This document shows positions 7,553 through 16,470 of a DNA stretch of 64,000 nt, one piece after another (the first letter of the stretch is position 1; each line of letters starts with the position of its first letter). Source of the DNA: Flavobacteriales bacterium. Its GTDB lineage: Bacteria > Bacteroidota > Bacteroidia > Flavobacteriales_F > PHOS-HE28. The stretch is from contig JADJLR010000002.1 in NCBI GenBank assembly GCA_016710015.1, positions 248,001-312,000 on the forward strand, written 5' to 3'. The notes under the pieces were generated by a model, which saw only the letters and a list, made by a program, of their open reading frames with translations, was not told the origin of the DNA and ran no database searches. A program made the position numbers and the translations under genes.

Positions 7553-9663
7553 CGCGAGACGATCACGAATTCCGTGCGTCGGTTCTGCGCACGACCTTCT
7601 TCGGTGTCGTTGGTCGCGAGCGGTTTCTCCGGCCCGAAACCCTGATGGGTCAATCGGCTTCCGTTGATGCCGTGCCCTTGCATGTATTCCTTTACGGTGA
7701 GCGCACGGTCGTTGCTCAACTTCATGTTGTCGGCCGCGTTACCTCGGCTGTCCGTGTGGCCCCCCACGCGGATCTTCACGGTCGGGTTCTCGTTCAAGAA
7801 GCCGATCAATTCGTCCACGATGTATTCCGATGACTTCGTGATGGCTGCGGAATTGGTGGCGTACTTGATGTCGTTCACGCGATAGCTCTTGCCCACTTCG
7901 ATCTTCTGCACGGTCATGTCCACCTTCGCAACACCGGCGCGAACCGTATCCTCCACTGCGAAGCTACGTGAGTCGAACACGTGGTCCTTCTTCTTCACGG
8001 TCATGATCACGTCGCTGCCTTCCTTCAACTTCACGACCGTCGCGTAACGGCCTGTGAGGCTATCCACACGGATGATGTCCACTTTGCGCGAGTCCATGTA
8101 TTCGATCTCCACGGTGGCATCGCGCACGAGTTCCCCTTTCTCGTTGCGCACTTCGCCCTTCACCACGAGGATGTCGTCCGGGCGGGCTTCCTTGGGAAGT
8201 TCGAAACCGAAAACGTCCAGATCACCCGCACCTTGGTAACGCGCACTGGCGAAGTAGGCCGTGTGGCCATCGGCGCTTACGATCAAGCCGTGTTCGTCCT
8301 GGTCGGTGTTCAATGGGTGTCCGATGTTCTTGGGTCGGCTCCATGAACCGTCATCGTTCATCTTACTGAAGAAGATGTCGTACCCACCGATCCCCTTATG
8401 GCCTTTCGTTCCATCCACTCTACCGCTTTCATCGTTCGGAGGTCGTGCAGCGAAGTAGAGCGTTCGACTGTCGCTGTGCATGAAGGGCGCTTTCTCATCG
8501 CCCGTGGTATTGATGCCCTTGACCGGTCGTGCTGGTGACCATTGCCCTGTGCTGTCCCGGCTGCTTTGAAAAATGTCGATACCGTCCGTGTTCAAACGGC
8601 TAGCAGCGAAGTAGAGCGTGTTGCCATCGGCGCTCAACGATGGCTGACTCTCCCACCCATCGGGCGTGTTGATGTTCGGGCCCAGGTTCTCCAGCCCTGC
8701 CCATTCGAAGGTCTGTCCACCCTTATCGAGATCGAATTTGGTCTCGTAGTGCGAACGAAAGATGTCGCAGTTCTTGTACCCGCGTGCATCTGCAGGGCCG
8801 CAGACGGTAACGAACATCTCCTGGTTGTTCACACTGATCGTCAAGCCGCCATAGCCATCACCGAGGTTGAAGGGCTCGGGTAAAGCGCGACCTGCATTGA
8901 AATCCGCCTTCACGTCCGGTCGACGTGCTTCGGTGAGTTCTTCCACTTCACGTGATACGATGTCGCCTTTCGCTTGGCGCTTGCTCACCCGGGTGAAGAA
9001 CAACAGTTCGTTGTCGGGCGATAGCATCGGCAAATATTCCTTGGCCGGAGTGCTCACGTTGCGTACCAACTGCGGGTCCAGAGGCGCGGTGTTCTTGTAG
9101 AAGTCCACGTAGAACTGAAGCTCCGGCATCACGGCTTCCACATCGGTGTACTGCTTGTCGTAGTCCTTGCTCAACTTCGCTGGATCATCGCTGGGGAAAT
9201 TCCGGAACGCCTCGAATGACCTGGCTGCCTCTGCGAATTGATCTTCCGCGTAATACATGACCCCCTTGAGGTAGGGCACATCACTGTGGTATTGCGGACA
9301 CTTCGCTTCCAATTGATCGAAATACCGTTGCGCTGCTTGGTAGCCTTTGCCGCCCTCCTTTCCGATCCGGTAGGCCGACACGCCCAACTGGAACAAGCAT
9401 TCGGCGCATTCACCGTCCACCTCCAGCGCAGACTTCAGCTTCTGGTGGCGTTCCATGGCCGCCTTGGCTTTGCTCGCTTCATCCAGCAACTTCACCACCT
9501 TCTTATCACTGGGTTTGCCGCAGGGGTCATCGCTCCCGTCCTGGGCCGAGACCGGGGTCCCAACGAGCATCAGGATCGATAGGCCGACCAATGCCGAGAT
9601 TGACCGCTGGAACAACGGTTTGACCGAGCGCCAACGATCCTGGAAACCGCGCAACACCTTCAT
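7549..9663 (-). CDS. PorE-like TPR / PD40 beta-propeller / OmpA outer-membrane protein
   Basis: 704 residues. A long N-region and hydrophobic stretch end in PVSAQDG, a signal peptidase I site. TPR-like helices follow (about 50-190), then PD40 propeller blades with repeated ELLFFTRV, GNTLYFAASR, RTLYFAAR and HTAYFASARY (about 205-495). Next comes a carboxypeptidase-regulatory-like domain (about 510-585), and last an OmpA peptidoglycan-binding domain (GGHTDSRGNAADNMKLS, GRAQNRRTEFV). This order is that of the T9SS component PorE, which ties the system to peptidoglycan. PorE is a lipoprotein and this one lacks a lipobox, and Bacteroidota carry several paralogues, so the T9SS role is inference. 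It starts 15 bp after the AsmA stop, so probably an operon. Confidence 0.87.
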   Translation of the reverse strand: MKVLRGFQDRWRSVKPLFQRSISALVGLSILMLVGTPVSAQDGSDDPCGKPSDKKVVKLLDEASKAKAAMERHQKLKSALEVDGECAECLFQLGVSAYRIGKEGGKGYQAAQRYFDQLEAKCPQYHSDVPYLKGVMYYAEDQFAEAARSFEAFRNFPSDDPAKLSKDYDKQYTDVEAVMPELQFYVDFYKNTAPLDPQLVRNVSTPAKEYLPMLSPDNELLFFTRVSKRQAKGDIVSREVEELTEARRPDVKADFNAGRALPEPFNLGDGYGGLTISVNNQEMFVTVCGPADARGYKNCDIFRSHYETKFDLDKGGQTFEWAGLENLGPNINTPDGWESQPSLSADGNTLYFAASRLNTDGIDIFQSSRDSTGQWSPARPVKGINTTGDEKAPFMHSDSRTLYFAARPPNDESGRVDGTKGHKGIGGYDIFFSKMNDDGSWSRPKNIGHPLNTDQDEHGLIVSADGHTAYFASARYQGAGDLDVFGFELPKEARPDDILVVKGEVRNEKGELVRDATVEIEYMDSRKVDIIRVDSLTGRYATVVKLKEGSDVIMTVKKKDHVFDSRSFAVEDTVRAGVAKVDMTVQKIEVGKSYRVNDIKYATNSAAITKSSEYIVDELIGFLNENPTVKIRVGGHTDSRGNAADNMKLSNDRALTVKEYMQGHGINGSRLTHQGFGPEKPLATNDTEEGRAQNRRTEFVIVSR

Positions 9664-9678
9664 CTGCTCCTGCTCGAT

Positions 9679-12510
9679 CTACTTTACGGTGGTGTTGGTG
9701 GCCTCCGCCTTCGCGATCAGGTCATCGCCCTTCTTGCGGGCGAGGTCCACGATCCCATCGGCACGTTTATCGGCTTCCGCCACAGCGTTCCGTTCTTGTT
9801 TATCCGCCTCTTCCTTCGCCTTTTTGGCTGCAATTTGTGCAGCAGCCTTGGCCAAGGGATTGGTGACTTTCGCTACAGCATCATCCGCCGCCTTGTACGC
9901 TTCGCCCTTGATCCGTGCGGCTTCTTGCCGTGCCTTTGCTTTCACATCATCGGCTTGTTTCTGTGCTTCACTGACCAACCGTGCAGCTTCTTCGCGTGCT
10001 TTGGCAATGGCCTCTTCCTTCGCCTTGTCGATCTGTTCGTTCAACTCCTCCTTCACCTCGGTGACGATCACATCCTTCACGTTCGTCTCCCCGCCGGCGA
10101 ACACCGGCTTCACGATCGGCTTCTCGATGGTACCCGTGATCTTGGCCGTCACGTCCAATTCGGCAGGCACTTGGAAGTTGGCCCCGATCGCACTATTCGC
10201 CTTGCCCAATAGGCCGCTGACCGCAGAAGCTGCACCCGCACCGAAGATGTCACTCGGGATCTTCGCCTTCATGGTGTAATCGATGGCCTGATCCGCGAAG
10301 GCCGTACTGCCACCTACATTGGCTTTGATGCGATCGATCTTCACATCGAACGGCTCGGTGATCATCTTGCCATCCTGGAACTTGTAGTTGAAGACGACAT
10401 CCTGCAATGTGGTGTTCTCGATGCCATTGATCTTCAAGGCCTTCGCGATGTCCACCAAGGGCTGGAAACCCTCGACCCGTACGCTCTTGGTACGCAGGGT
10501 GCCATGCCCACTCAGCGTATTCAGGTCCGGCTGCATGTGTTGGTCGAGCACCGCATTCATGGTGAGGTTGGTGCTGAACTTGCCTTTACACGTCTTGGCG
10601 ATGGGCACCATCTGTTGCACGGTCTCCATGTACTTCACGGTCTGTTCGATGTCGAGGTCCTTCACATCGTAGCGCAGATCGATGCGCGGTTTGGCCAGAT
10701 CATTTGCATCATACCCACCGTCCAAGGCCATGCTGCCATCGAAGATGTTGAAGAAGACATCCTTGAGGTCCACCCGCTTGTCGTGTACTTGCAAGCCACC
10801 CTTCACATTCGTGAGGTTCATGTCGTCGTAGATCACCTCTTTCACGGCCAAGCTCAGTCGGAAATCGATATTGCCCGGCACTTCGATCACGGACATCTGC
10901 GTGGTATCCTCAGCGCTGCTGGCGGGATCTGCAGGATCGCTTGGGCCCATGAGTTCGTTCAGGTCGAACTTGTTGGCTGCTAGGTCGAATGATCCAGTGA
11001 GCGTACTGTCCTTCAACCACCATTGCAGGTAGTTGTCCATTCGCCCTTTGGCTTGCAGGTTGCTGGAACCCACGCTACCGTCGAAACTGGTGAGCGACAA
11101 GTACCGTGGACTGAAATCGAAGTAGAGGCTCTTGATCCCCACTTCCGGCAACGAGTCGCCTTTGTAGTCCATGCCGAGCAGGATCATGCGGCCGTCGGCT
11201 TGGAACTTGTCGTAACGACCGGCATCCACATCGCTCATCTTTCCTTTCATGCGCACGTCTGCTGTGAATGTTCCGGTCAGATCCTCTTCCATCGGCACCA
11301 CTTTCTTCAGGCTCGCAAGATCCAAGTTGGCTTTCAATTCAGCGTCCACATTCGGATCATTGATCGGAGAGGTGAGGTACAAGCGTGCCTCCACTGGATT
11401 GCCGGCCATGTTCAAGGCGAAGCGCTTCAGATCCACCACCATCTTGTCCAGATCATTGCCCTGCGGGGCATGGATCTTCAGGTCCACGAAAATGTCATCG
11501 ACGCTCGCTGGCAGATCAGGGTACTTGAACCGACCGTTGTCCACATCCACCTCCAGCCCGAAGCCCGGTGATGTGTTGTCGTTGTACGTGCCTTTCACAT
11601 AGCCTTTGAACCCTGCCTTACCACTGAGTTCCACCCCGGAAAGGTCGCTGGCGAATTCCGCAGGGACGAGGGACAACAAGGTGGCGAAGTCGGACTTCTT
11701 GGTGTTCCAAGTGATGTCCATATCGATATCATCCCCAGGCATCGCCAACCATCCATCCATTCCAAGAACGAGCTGATTGATCGTCGCTTCGTTCTCTTTG
11801 AACGTGAACTTCATGTTCGGCATATCCATATCCAGATCAGCTTTGATGTCGGCCTTCACGTTCTTCAGGTATTTGATGCCATCGAAGACCACGTTGGCCG
11901 TGTCCGCATGGGTGATGGTATTCAACGTGAAGAGGTCCTGGGTGAAATCGCCGGATCCGTTGTGATCGAAGCCCTTGAGGTCCATGTAATAGCCCAATGA
12001 CAGATCATCGTAGATGAAGGTGCCATCCTCGATCCAGTATTCCCGAAGTCCGATATTGAACTTGGATGCTACGGTATCCGCTGGCTCAGCGATGGCCGTG
12101 CTGTCCACTTTCGCGATGTCGTAATTCGCACGACCATCCTCTAGGACCTTTACGTGGATGTACGGGCGGATGAGACCGATGCACTTGATATCGATCCGGT
12201 CATCGAACACGCTCTTGATATCGATCGTGGCCGTGAGTGAACCGATACGCGCCAAGTCGATGCCTTCGAACGGTGACGCATTGCTGATCTTCACATCCGC
12301 GATATCCACGGTCAAATTCGGGAAGTTCTTCAGGATGGTGATGTCCCATTCGCCCCAATCCACGGTCGCGTTGAGGCTGTTGCTCACTTCCTTCTTCACC
12401 GCAGCTTCGATCTTGTCCTTGAACAGAATGGGGACCAGAATGGCTGCGGCCAATACCAGTACAATGAGGGTACCCAGGATGATGAGAATGCGCTTGCTCC
12501 ACTTGGCCAT
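9679..12510 (-). CDS. AsmA family protein with a long Ala/Lys/Glu-rich helical tail
   Basis: 943 residues. One N-terminal membrane anchor (about 6-28) precedes the AsmA N-domain (VDWGEWDITILKNFPNLTV). A very long beta-rich body follows, with DUF3971/AsmA_2-like repeats typical of bridge-like lipid-transfer proteins, ending in GHGTLRTKSVRVEGFQPLVD. The last 125 or so residues are predicted continuous helix or coiled coil (EEAIAKAREEAARLVSEA, AAAQIAAKKAKEEADK). AsmA proteins span the envelope and help move phospholipid or control outer-membrane assembly. ATG 12510 is chosen over 12558 because the membrane anchor begins right after it. The gene is followed by the PorE-like gene on the same strand. 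Confidence 0.88.
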   Translation of the reverse strand: MAKWSKRILIILGTLIVLVLAAAILVPILFKDKIEAAVKKEVSNSLNATVDWGEWDITILKNFPNLTVDIADVKISNASPFEGIDLARIGSLTATIDIKSVFDDRIDIKCIGLIRPYIHVKVLEDGRANYDIAKVDSTAIAEPADTVASKFNIGLREYWIEDGTFIYDDLSLGYYMDLKGFDHNGSGDFTQDLFTLNTITHADTANVVFDGIKYLKNVKADIKADLDMDMPNMKFTFKENEATINQLVLGMDGWLAMPGDDIDMDITWNTKKSDFATLLSLVPAEFASDLSGVELSGKAGFKGYVKGTYNDNTSPGFGLEVDVDNGRFKYPDLPASVDDIFVDLKIHAPQGNDLDKMVVDLKRFALNMAGNPVEARLYLTSPINDPNVDAELKANLDLASLKKVVPMEEDLTGTFTADVRMKGKMSDVDAGRYDKFQADGRMILLGMDYKGDSLPEVGIKSLYFDFSPRYLSLTSFDGSVGSSNLQAKGRMDNYLQWWLKDSTLTGSFDLAANKFDLNELMGPSDPADPASSAEDTTQMSVIEVPGNIDFRLSLAVKEVIYDDMNLTNVKGGLQVHDKRVDLKDVFFNIFDGSMALDGGYDANDLAKPRIDLRYDVKDLDIEQTVKYMETVQQMVPIAKTCKGKFSTNLTMNAVLDQHMQPDLNTLSGHGTLRTKSVRVEGFQPLVDIAKALKINGIENTTLQDVVFNYKFQDGKMITEPFDVKIDRIKANVGGSTAFADQAIDYTMKAKIPSDIFGAGAASAVSGLLGKANSAIGANFQVPAELDVTAKITGTIEKPIVKPVFAGGETNVKDVIVTEVKEELNEQIDKAKEEAIAKAREEAARLVSEAQKQADDVKAKARQEAARIKGEAYKAADDAVAKVTNPLAKAAAQIAAKKAKEEADKQERNAVAEADKRADGIVDLARKKGDDLIAKAEATNTTVK

Positions 12511-12633
12511 GATCGATGCGTGTCTGATTCTTTGGTTGTAACGGTGAAGATCGCTCATGCCACGAGCGCCTTGCCAAGGTGCAAAGATCGTTCCGGGATA
12601 CGGTGGAGCCGACGACCGATCAGGCCGGATCGT

Positions 12634-14070
12634 TCACACCTCCTTGGTGAAGAGCTTTTCGCCCTGAACATGGGCTACCACGCTACAGGTGGTCGCATCC
12701 CCCGTCACGTTCACCACTGTGCGGCACATGTCCAGAATGCGATCCACAGGGAGGATGATGGCGATCCATGCGGGATCCAGACCGAGCGAGGTCAATACCA
12801 CAAAGAGGGTGACCAACCCGGCGCTTGGCACCGCCGCTGCCCCGATGCTCGCCAGCGTGGCGGTCAGAACGATGCTGAGTTGCTGAACAAAGGTGAGGTC
12901 CACCATGTGGTACTGGGCCAGAAAGACCACGGCCACGGCTTGGTATAGACTGGTGCCGTCCATGTTCACGGTGGCACCGATCGGCAGCACGAAGCTGGCC
13001 GTGCTCTTGCTCACACCGATGTTCTCCTCCATGCACTCCAAGGTGACGGGCAAGGTGGCGGCGCTGCTGCTGGTGCTGAAAGCCAGAAGTTGTGCTGGAC
13101 TGATGGCCTTGAGGAAACGTCGGAAGATGTTGCGACGCATCAGGAGGGTCATTACCGTGGGATAGACCCCGAAGACCATGATCGCCAACCCGATGAAGAC
13201 CGTTACGCTGTAGCCCGCCAAGGACTTGAACAGTTCGATCACGGCGTAAGGGTCATCACCCGCGATACGGGAGACCACACCGGCCATCAATGCGAATACG
13301 AAGATGGGTGCAGCCTTCATCACCACATCCACCATGGTCATGAACACGTCGTTGAGCCCGTTGACCAATGCCACGACCGGAGCGGCAGCGGTCGGCGGGA
13401 TCATCAGTAGCACGATGCCGAAGAAGATGGCGAAGAAGATCACCTGCAACATCAAGGCATCGTTGAAGCTGAGGAAGATGTTGCTGGGCACCATGTCCAC
13501 AAGGAACTGCAAGGGGCCAGCTTCTTTCGTACTACGGGCCAATTCCACCTTACCACTGATGAACGCATCCGGACTCTCCTGCTGACGGGCTGCCAGCACT
13601 TCGTCCACGATGGCCTTGTTCGCCGGATCACAACTCAGGCAACGACCATCCTTGGGCTTATCGACGCTCGGCGTGTTGTTCACCCACAACTCGTAAGTGA
13701 TCCGGTTGCGCATCCGCTGGTCATCGTTGGCCATCTCCCCCGGCTTGATCACGTTCACGAGCACCAGACCAATGCCCACCGCGATGAAGGTGGTGGCGAG
13801 GTACAGACCTAACATCCCCATGCCGGTGCGGCCCAATTTGGTGATATCGCTAAGCCCGCTAACGCCGCTGATGATGCTGAACAGCACCAAGGGGATGGCA
13901 ATGAGCTTGAGGAGGTTGATGAAGATGTCACCGAAAGGTGCTACCCAGTCCATGGTGAAACTGCTCCAACCCAAGATGCTGGAGAGCACAGCCCAGCCGG
14001 TTCCGGCCACGAGACCGATGATGATGCGAACGGGCAGGGAAAGGCCTTTCTTCTTGGATGCGTCGGTCAT
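12634..14070 (-). CDS. Dicarboxylate/amino acid:cation symporter (DAACS family)
   Basis: About 478 residues, eight or so membrane helices. The glutamate-transporter signatures are clear: FSTSSSAATLPVTLECMEE and PIGATVNMDGTSLYQAVAV, with the NMDGT ion and substrate site. It should take up acidic amino acids or C4-dicarboxylates with Na+ or H+. The external loop between helices 3 and 4 is long and hydrophilic (about residues 100-190) and includes CLSC, a possible disulfide. ATG 14070 overlaps the aroC stop by four bases (ATGA), so the pair is probably translationally coupled, although the functions are unrelated. Confidence 0.93.
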   Translation of the reverse strand: MTDASKKKGLSLPVRIIIGLVAGTGWAVLSSILGWSSFTMDWVAPFGDIFINLLKLIAIPLVLFSIISGVSGLSDITKLGRTGMGMLGLYLATTFIAVGIGLVLVNVIKPGEMANDDQRMRNRITYELWVNNTPSVDKPKDGRCLSCDPANKAIVDEVLAARQQESPDAFISGKVELARSTKEAGPLQFLVDMVPSNIFLSFNDALMLQVIFFAIFFGIVLLMIPPTAAAPVVALVNGLNDVFMTMVDVVMKAAPIFVFALMAGVVSRIAGDDPYAVIELFKSLAGYSVTVFIGLAIMVFGVYPTVMTLLMRRNIFRRFLKAISPAQLLAFSTSSSAATLPVTLECMEENIGVSKSTASFVLPIGATVNMDGTSLYQAVAVVFLAQYHMVDLTFVQQLSIVLTATLASIGAAAVPSAGLVTLFVVLTSLGLDPAWIAIILPVDRILDMCRTVVNVTGDATTCSVVAHVQGEKLFTKEV

Positions 14071-15128
14071 GCGCGGGCGGAACATTGGCGAAGGAGGTGG
14101 TCGGCGAGTACGATGCAGGCCATGGCCTCTACAATGGGCACAGCACGTGGCACCACACAAGGATCGTGGCGCCCCTTGGCTTCCAGCGTGACCTTTGCGC
14201 CGGAACGGTCCGTGGTCTCTTGGGCTTGTGCAATGGTGGCGGTCGGCTTGAAGGCCACATCGAAGTGGATGGTCTCGCCGGTGCTGATGCCGCCGAGGAT
14301 GCCGCCTTGGGAACGCTTGTTGTGCTCCGAGCCCCGCAGGACCGAAGCCTCAAAGCCACTGCCGACCTGAAAGCCTTTGGCCGCATTGATGCTCAGCATC
14401 GCCTTGGCGAGGTCGGCTTCCAGCTTGTCGAAGACCGGCTCCCCCAATCCGGCAGGTGTGCCTTGGATGATGCAGCTGACCACCCCACCCACGCTGTCGC
14501 CTTGGGCGCGGACCTCTTCGATCAATGCTGTCATTGCCTTTGCGGCAACGGGGTCAGCGCAACGCACGGGGTTGTCCCATACGGTAGCAAGGTCGAGCTT
14601 GGCGGGATCGGCCTTCACGGCTTCCACTGCGCTTACGTATGCATTCACTTGAATGCCCGCTGCGGAAAGGAACTGCCGGGCGATGGCACCGGCCACCACC
14701 ACGGATGCCGTGGTGCGCGCGCTGCTGCGGCCACCACCGCGATGGTCGCGCAGCCCGAACTTATCCTCCCAGGTCCTGTCGGCATGGCCGGGACGGTACA
14801 CGTCCTTCAGCTTGTCGTAGTCGCCGCTCTTGGCATCCGCGTTCGGGATCAGGAAGCCGATAGGTGTGCCCAGCGTTGTTCGTAAGTCACTCCGGGCTTG
14901 CCCCTGAGTCTGGAAAAGGCCGCTCAAGAATTCCACCCTATCCGCCTCGTTCCGTGCCGTGCCCAGCGGCGTACTTCCGGGACGGCGACGATCCAACTCG
15001 CCCTGCACCGCTCCCAGGTCCAGTTGCAAGCCAGCTGGGCAGCCATCCACCACGCCGCCAATGGCGGTGCCGTGGCTTTCGCCGAAGCTGCAGAGCCGGA
15101 AGAGTTGACCGATGGTGTTGCCGCGCAT
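14067..15128 (-). CDS. aroC: Chorismate synthase
   Basis: 353 residues. It forms chorismate from EPSP with reduced FMN in the last shikimate step. The start MRGNTIGQLFRLCSFGESHG, the basic region RRRPGST, YRPGHADRTWEDKFG with HRGGGRSSART, and GGILGGISTGETI are all family signatures. ATG 15128 is the only start that fits; the upstream 24 in-frame codons are not family-like. TACCTTCG on the minus strand (15145-15138) is a near match to the -7 box about 9 nt from the start. The gene overlaps the downstream symporter by ATGA. Confidence 0.97.
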   Translation of the reverse strand: MRGNTIGQLFRLCSFGESHGTAIGGVVDGCPAGLQLDLGAVQGELDRRRPGSTPLGTARNEADRVEFLSGLFQTQGQARSDLRTTLGTPIGFLIPNADAKSGDYDKLKDVYRPGHADRTWEDKFGLRDHRGGGRSSARTTASVVVAGAIARQFLSAAGIQVNAYVSAVEAVKADPAKLDLATVWDNPVRCADPVAAKAMTALIEEVRAQGDSVGGVVSCIIQGTPAGLGEPVFDKLEADLAKAMLSINAAKGFQVGSGFEASVLRGSEHNKRSQGGILGGISTGETIHFDVAFKPTATIAQAQETTDRSGAKVTLEAKGRHDPCVVPRAVPIVEAMACIVLADHLLRQCSARA

Positions 15129-15255
15129 GGTAGCGGGCGAAGGTAATTGGAGGGGCGGGACACGGTCGTGTGTACCCGGGGGCCATCGCCTTTTATCCAC
15201 CGCGACTTCCGTAAGATATCAGCCACAGATGTCGCAGATGGACACAGATGATCCG

Positions 15256-15426
15256 CTTAAAGGCCGGCATTCTTTCGCAACCCACTTGTTGGAGAAAGGC
15301 ACGGACCTGCGCTACATTCAAACCCTGTTAGGGCACAGCTCCAGCAAAACCACCGAGATCTATACACATGTCAGCACCAAAGCACTCGGCAAGATCCGAA
15401 GCCCCTTGGACGATCTGGATATCTGA
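15256..15426 (+). pseudogene. Tyrosine recombinase (integrase) C-terminal remnant
   Basis: Only the last third of a phage-type/XerD-like integrase is left. It begins abruptly at LKGRHSFATHLLEKG (the box II region) and runs through RYIQTLLGHSSSKTTEIYTHV, which has the nucleophile tyrosine, to the normal end IRSPLDDLDI. The N-terminal domain and first catalytic arginine are missing. Upstream is unrelated sequence with CACAGATG repeats (about 15222-15250). There is no plausible start for a functional protein. It marks the left edge of an A+T-rich accessory segment. Confidence 0.8.
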
Positions 15427-15538
15427 GCTGGACTGGGGCTTTACATGCCCCAATAACACGATAACAGTAACCCCACCTACCGAGAAGGTCGGAAATAACA
15501 ACCACTGTTGTTGATAGCAACTTGTTGTGTTTCATTGA

Positions 15539-16120
15539 ATGACGCGTAAGAAAAATAGATATAGAAGGATTGCGGGCTATCTTATTGTGGCTCTCGCATG
15601 CTACTTTGTTTATAACGGAATTACGATCTATGAATATTCTGGGATTTACATTGAAGACCAATCTGAAGTTGCAATAGTTTTAGGTGCTGGGACTTCTGAA
15701 GGTGTCCTTTCTCCAGTATTCGCAGAAAGAACTAACCATGCTAAGTATTTGTTTGACCAAGGACTAGTAAAGAAGATTCTGATAACAGGAGGATATGGTG
15801 AGGGACAGATTCAATCAGACAGCGAAATAGGCAAACAGTACTTGTTGAGTGAAGGAGTTCCGATAGAAGCTTTAATTATTGAGGAGAAGTCGAGGTACAC
15901 AATCGAAAATTTGATTGAGGCCAAAAGTGTGATGGACTCCTTAGGGTTTACTTCGGCACTGCTAGTTTCAGACCCACTTCACATGAAGCGAGCTATGAAG
16001 CTTGCGGAAAAACAAAATATTGATTGCCTGAAGTGTCTTACTAAGAGCACAATGAAAGGTCTTTTTTACCCCACGCAAGGGAATCCTAATTTAACGAAAA
16101 GACCTTCTATTATACCTTAG
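15539..16120 (+). CDS. YdcF/SanA-like DUF218 membrane protein, A+T-rich
   Basis: 193 residues. A basic N-terminus and one membrane segment (about 10-28) precede the DUF218 core: VAIVLGAGTSEGVLSPVFAER, KKILITGGYG, and SRYTIENLIEAKSVMDS near VSDPLHMKRAM. SanA/YdcF proteins affect envelope barrier function; YdcF binds SAM, but the reaction is unclear. The end (PTQGNPNLTKRPSIIP) lacks the usual C-terminal hydrophobic stretch and may be shortened. Four lines I counted average about 40% G+C against about 62% in a line of hutI. With the adjoining integrase remnant this points to recent acquisition, for example as a gene cassette. Confidence 0.75.
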   Translation: MTRKKNRYRRIAGYLIVALACYFVYNGITIYEYSGIYIEDQSEVAIVLGAGTSEGVLSPVFAERTNHAKYLFDQGLVKKILITGGYGEGQIQSDSEIGKQYLLSEGVPIEALIIEEKSRYTIENLIEAKSVMDSLGFTSALLVSDPLHMKRAMKLAEKQNIDCLKCLTKSTMKGLFYPTQGNPNLTKRPSIIP

Positions 16121-16207
16121 GCCAAACATTGCTGGGAAGAACAAGAGGGAGGAAAACGAATCCACAAACCCTAAATGAGTCAATGGCGCGCACAACAGCC
16201 CCTACAA

Positions 16208-16319
16208 GAAATTGGCGGTGCAGTGGGTAAAAAGTTTTACGCCTATCAATTTCGCGCGGCAGACAGTTTCCACTTCGAGCTTGGTACCGTTGACAGCAAG
16301 CCTTCGGCCAGCGGTCAAC
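16208..16319. repeat. Two imperfect palindromes behind the A+T-rich gene (attC-like candidate)
   Basis: In the 350-bp gap 16121-16470, GAAATTG (16208-16214) pairs with CAATTTC (16247-16253). GGCG (16214-16217) pairs with CGCC (16240-16243), and GTAAA (16227-16231) with TTTAC (16236-16240), giving one long bulged hairpin. A second pair, GTTGAC (16289-16294) and GTCAAC (16314-16319), encloses GCCTTCGGCC. An imperfect hairpin behind a single low-G+C gene near an integrase remnant resembles an integron attC site. The core sites do not match the canonical GTTRRRY exactly, so the call is tentative. Confidence 0.4.
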
Positions 16320-16388
16320 AAGGAACATGCAACTAGGTTAGCGTAGCCACTGATGCGCACTGGTGTGAAGGGTTCGTGGATGCCGATC

Positions 16389-16407
16389 GAGGTTCTTCGA
16401 TGTACCC
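16389..16407. repeat. Solitary MITE-like end
   Basis: GAGGTTCTTCGATGTACCC matches 18 of 19 bases of the right terminal repeat of the element at 31766-31980. No matching left end was found within about 250 bp. An 8-bp inverted pair, ATGTACCC (16400-16407) and GGGTACAT (16439-16446), also lies here, just upstream of hutI. It is probably a relic of an insertion. Confidence 0.5.
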
Positions 16408-16470
16408 TCTATCCTGCCAAGAGATGATGGAGAACGCTGGGTACATTGCGACCGGCTTTCTTTGCAGTCC

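Noticed and set aside
15222..15255. CACAGATG-type short repeats before the integrase remnant considered as an attachment site
   Set aside because: No matching copy was found at the other edge of the A+T-rich segment, so no att pair can be shown.
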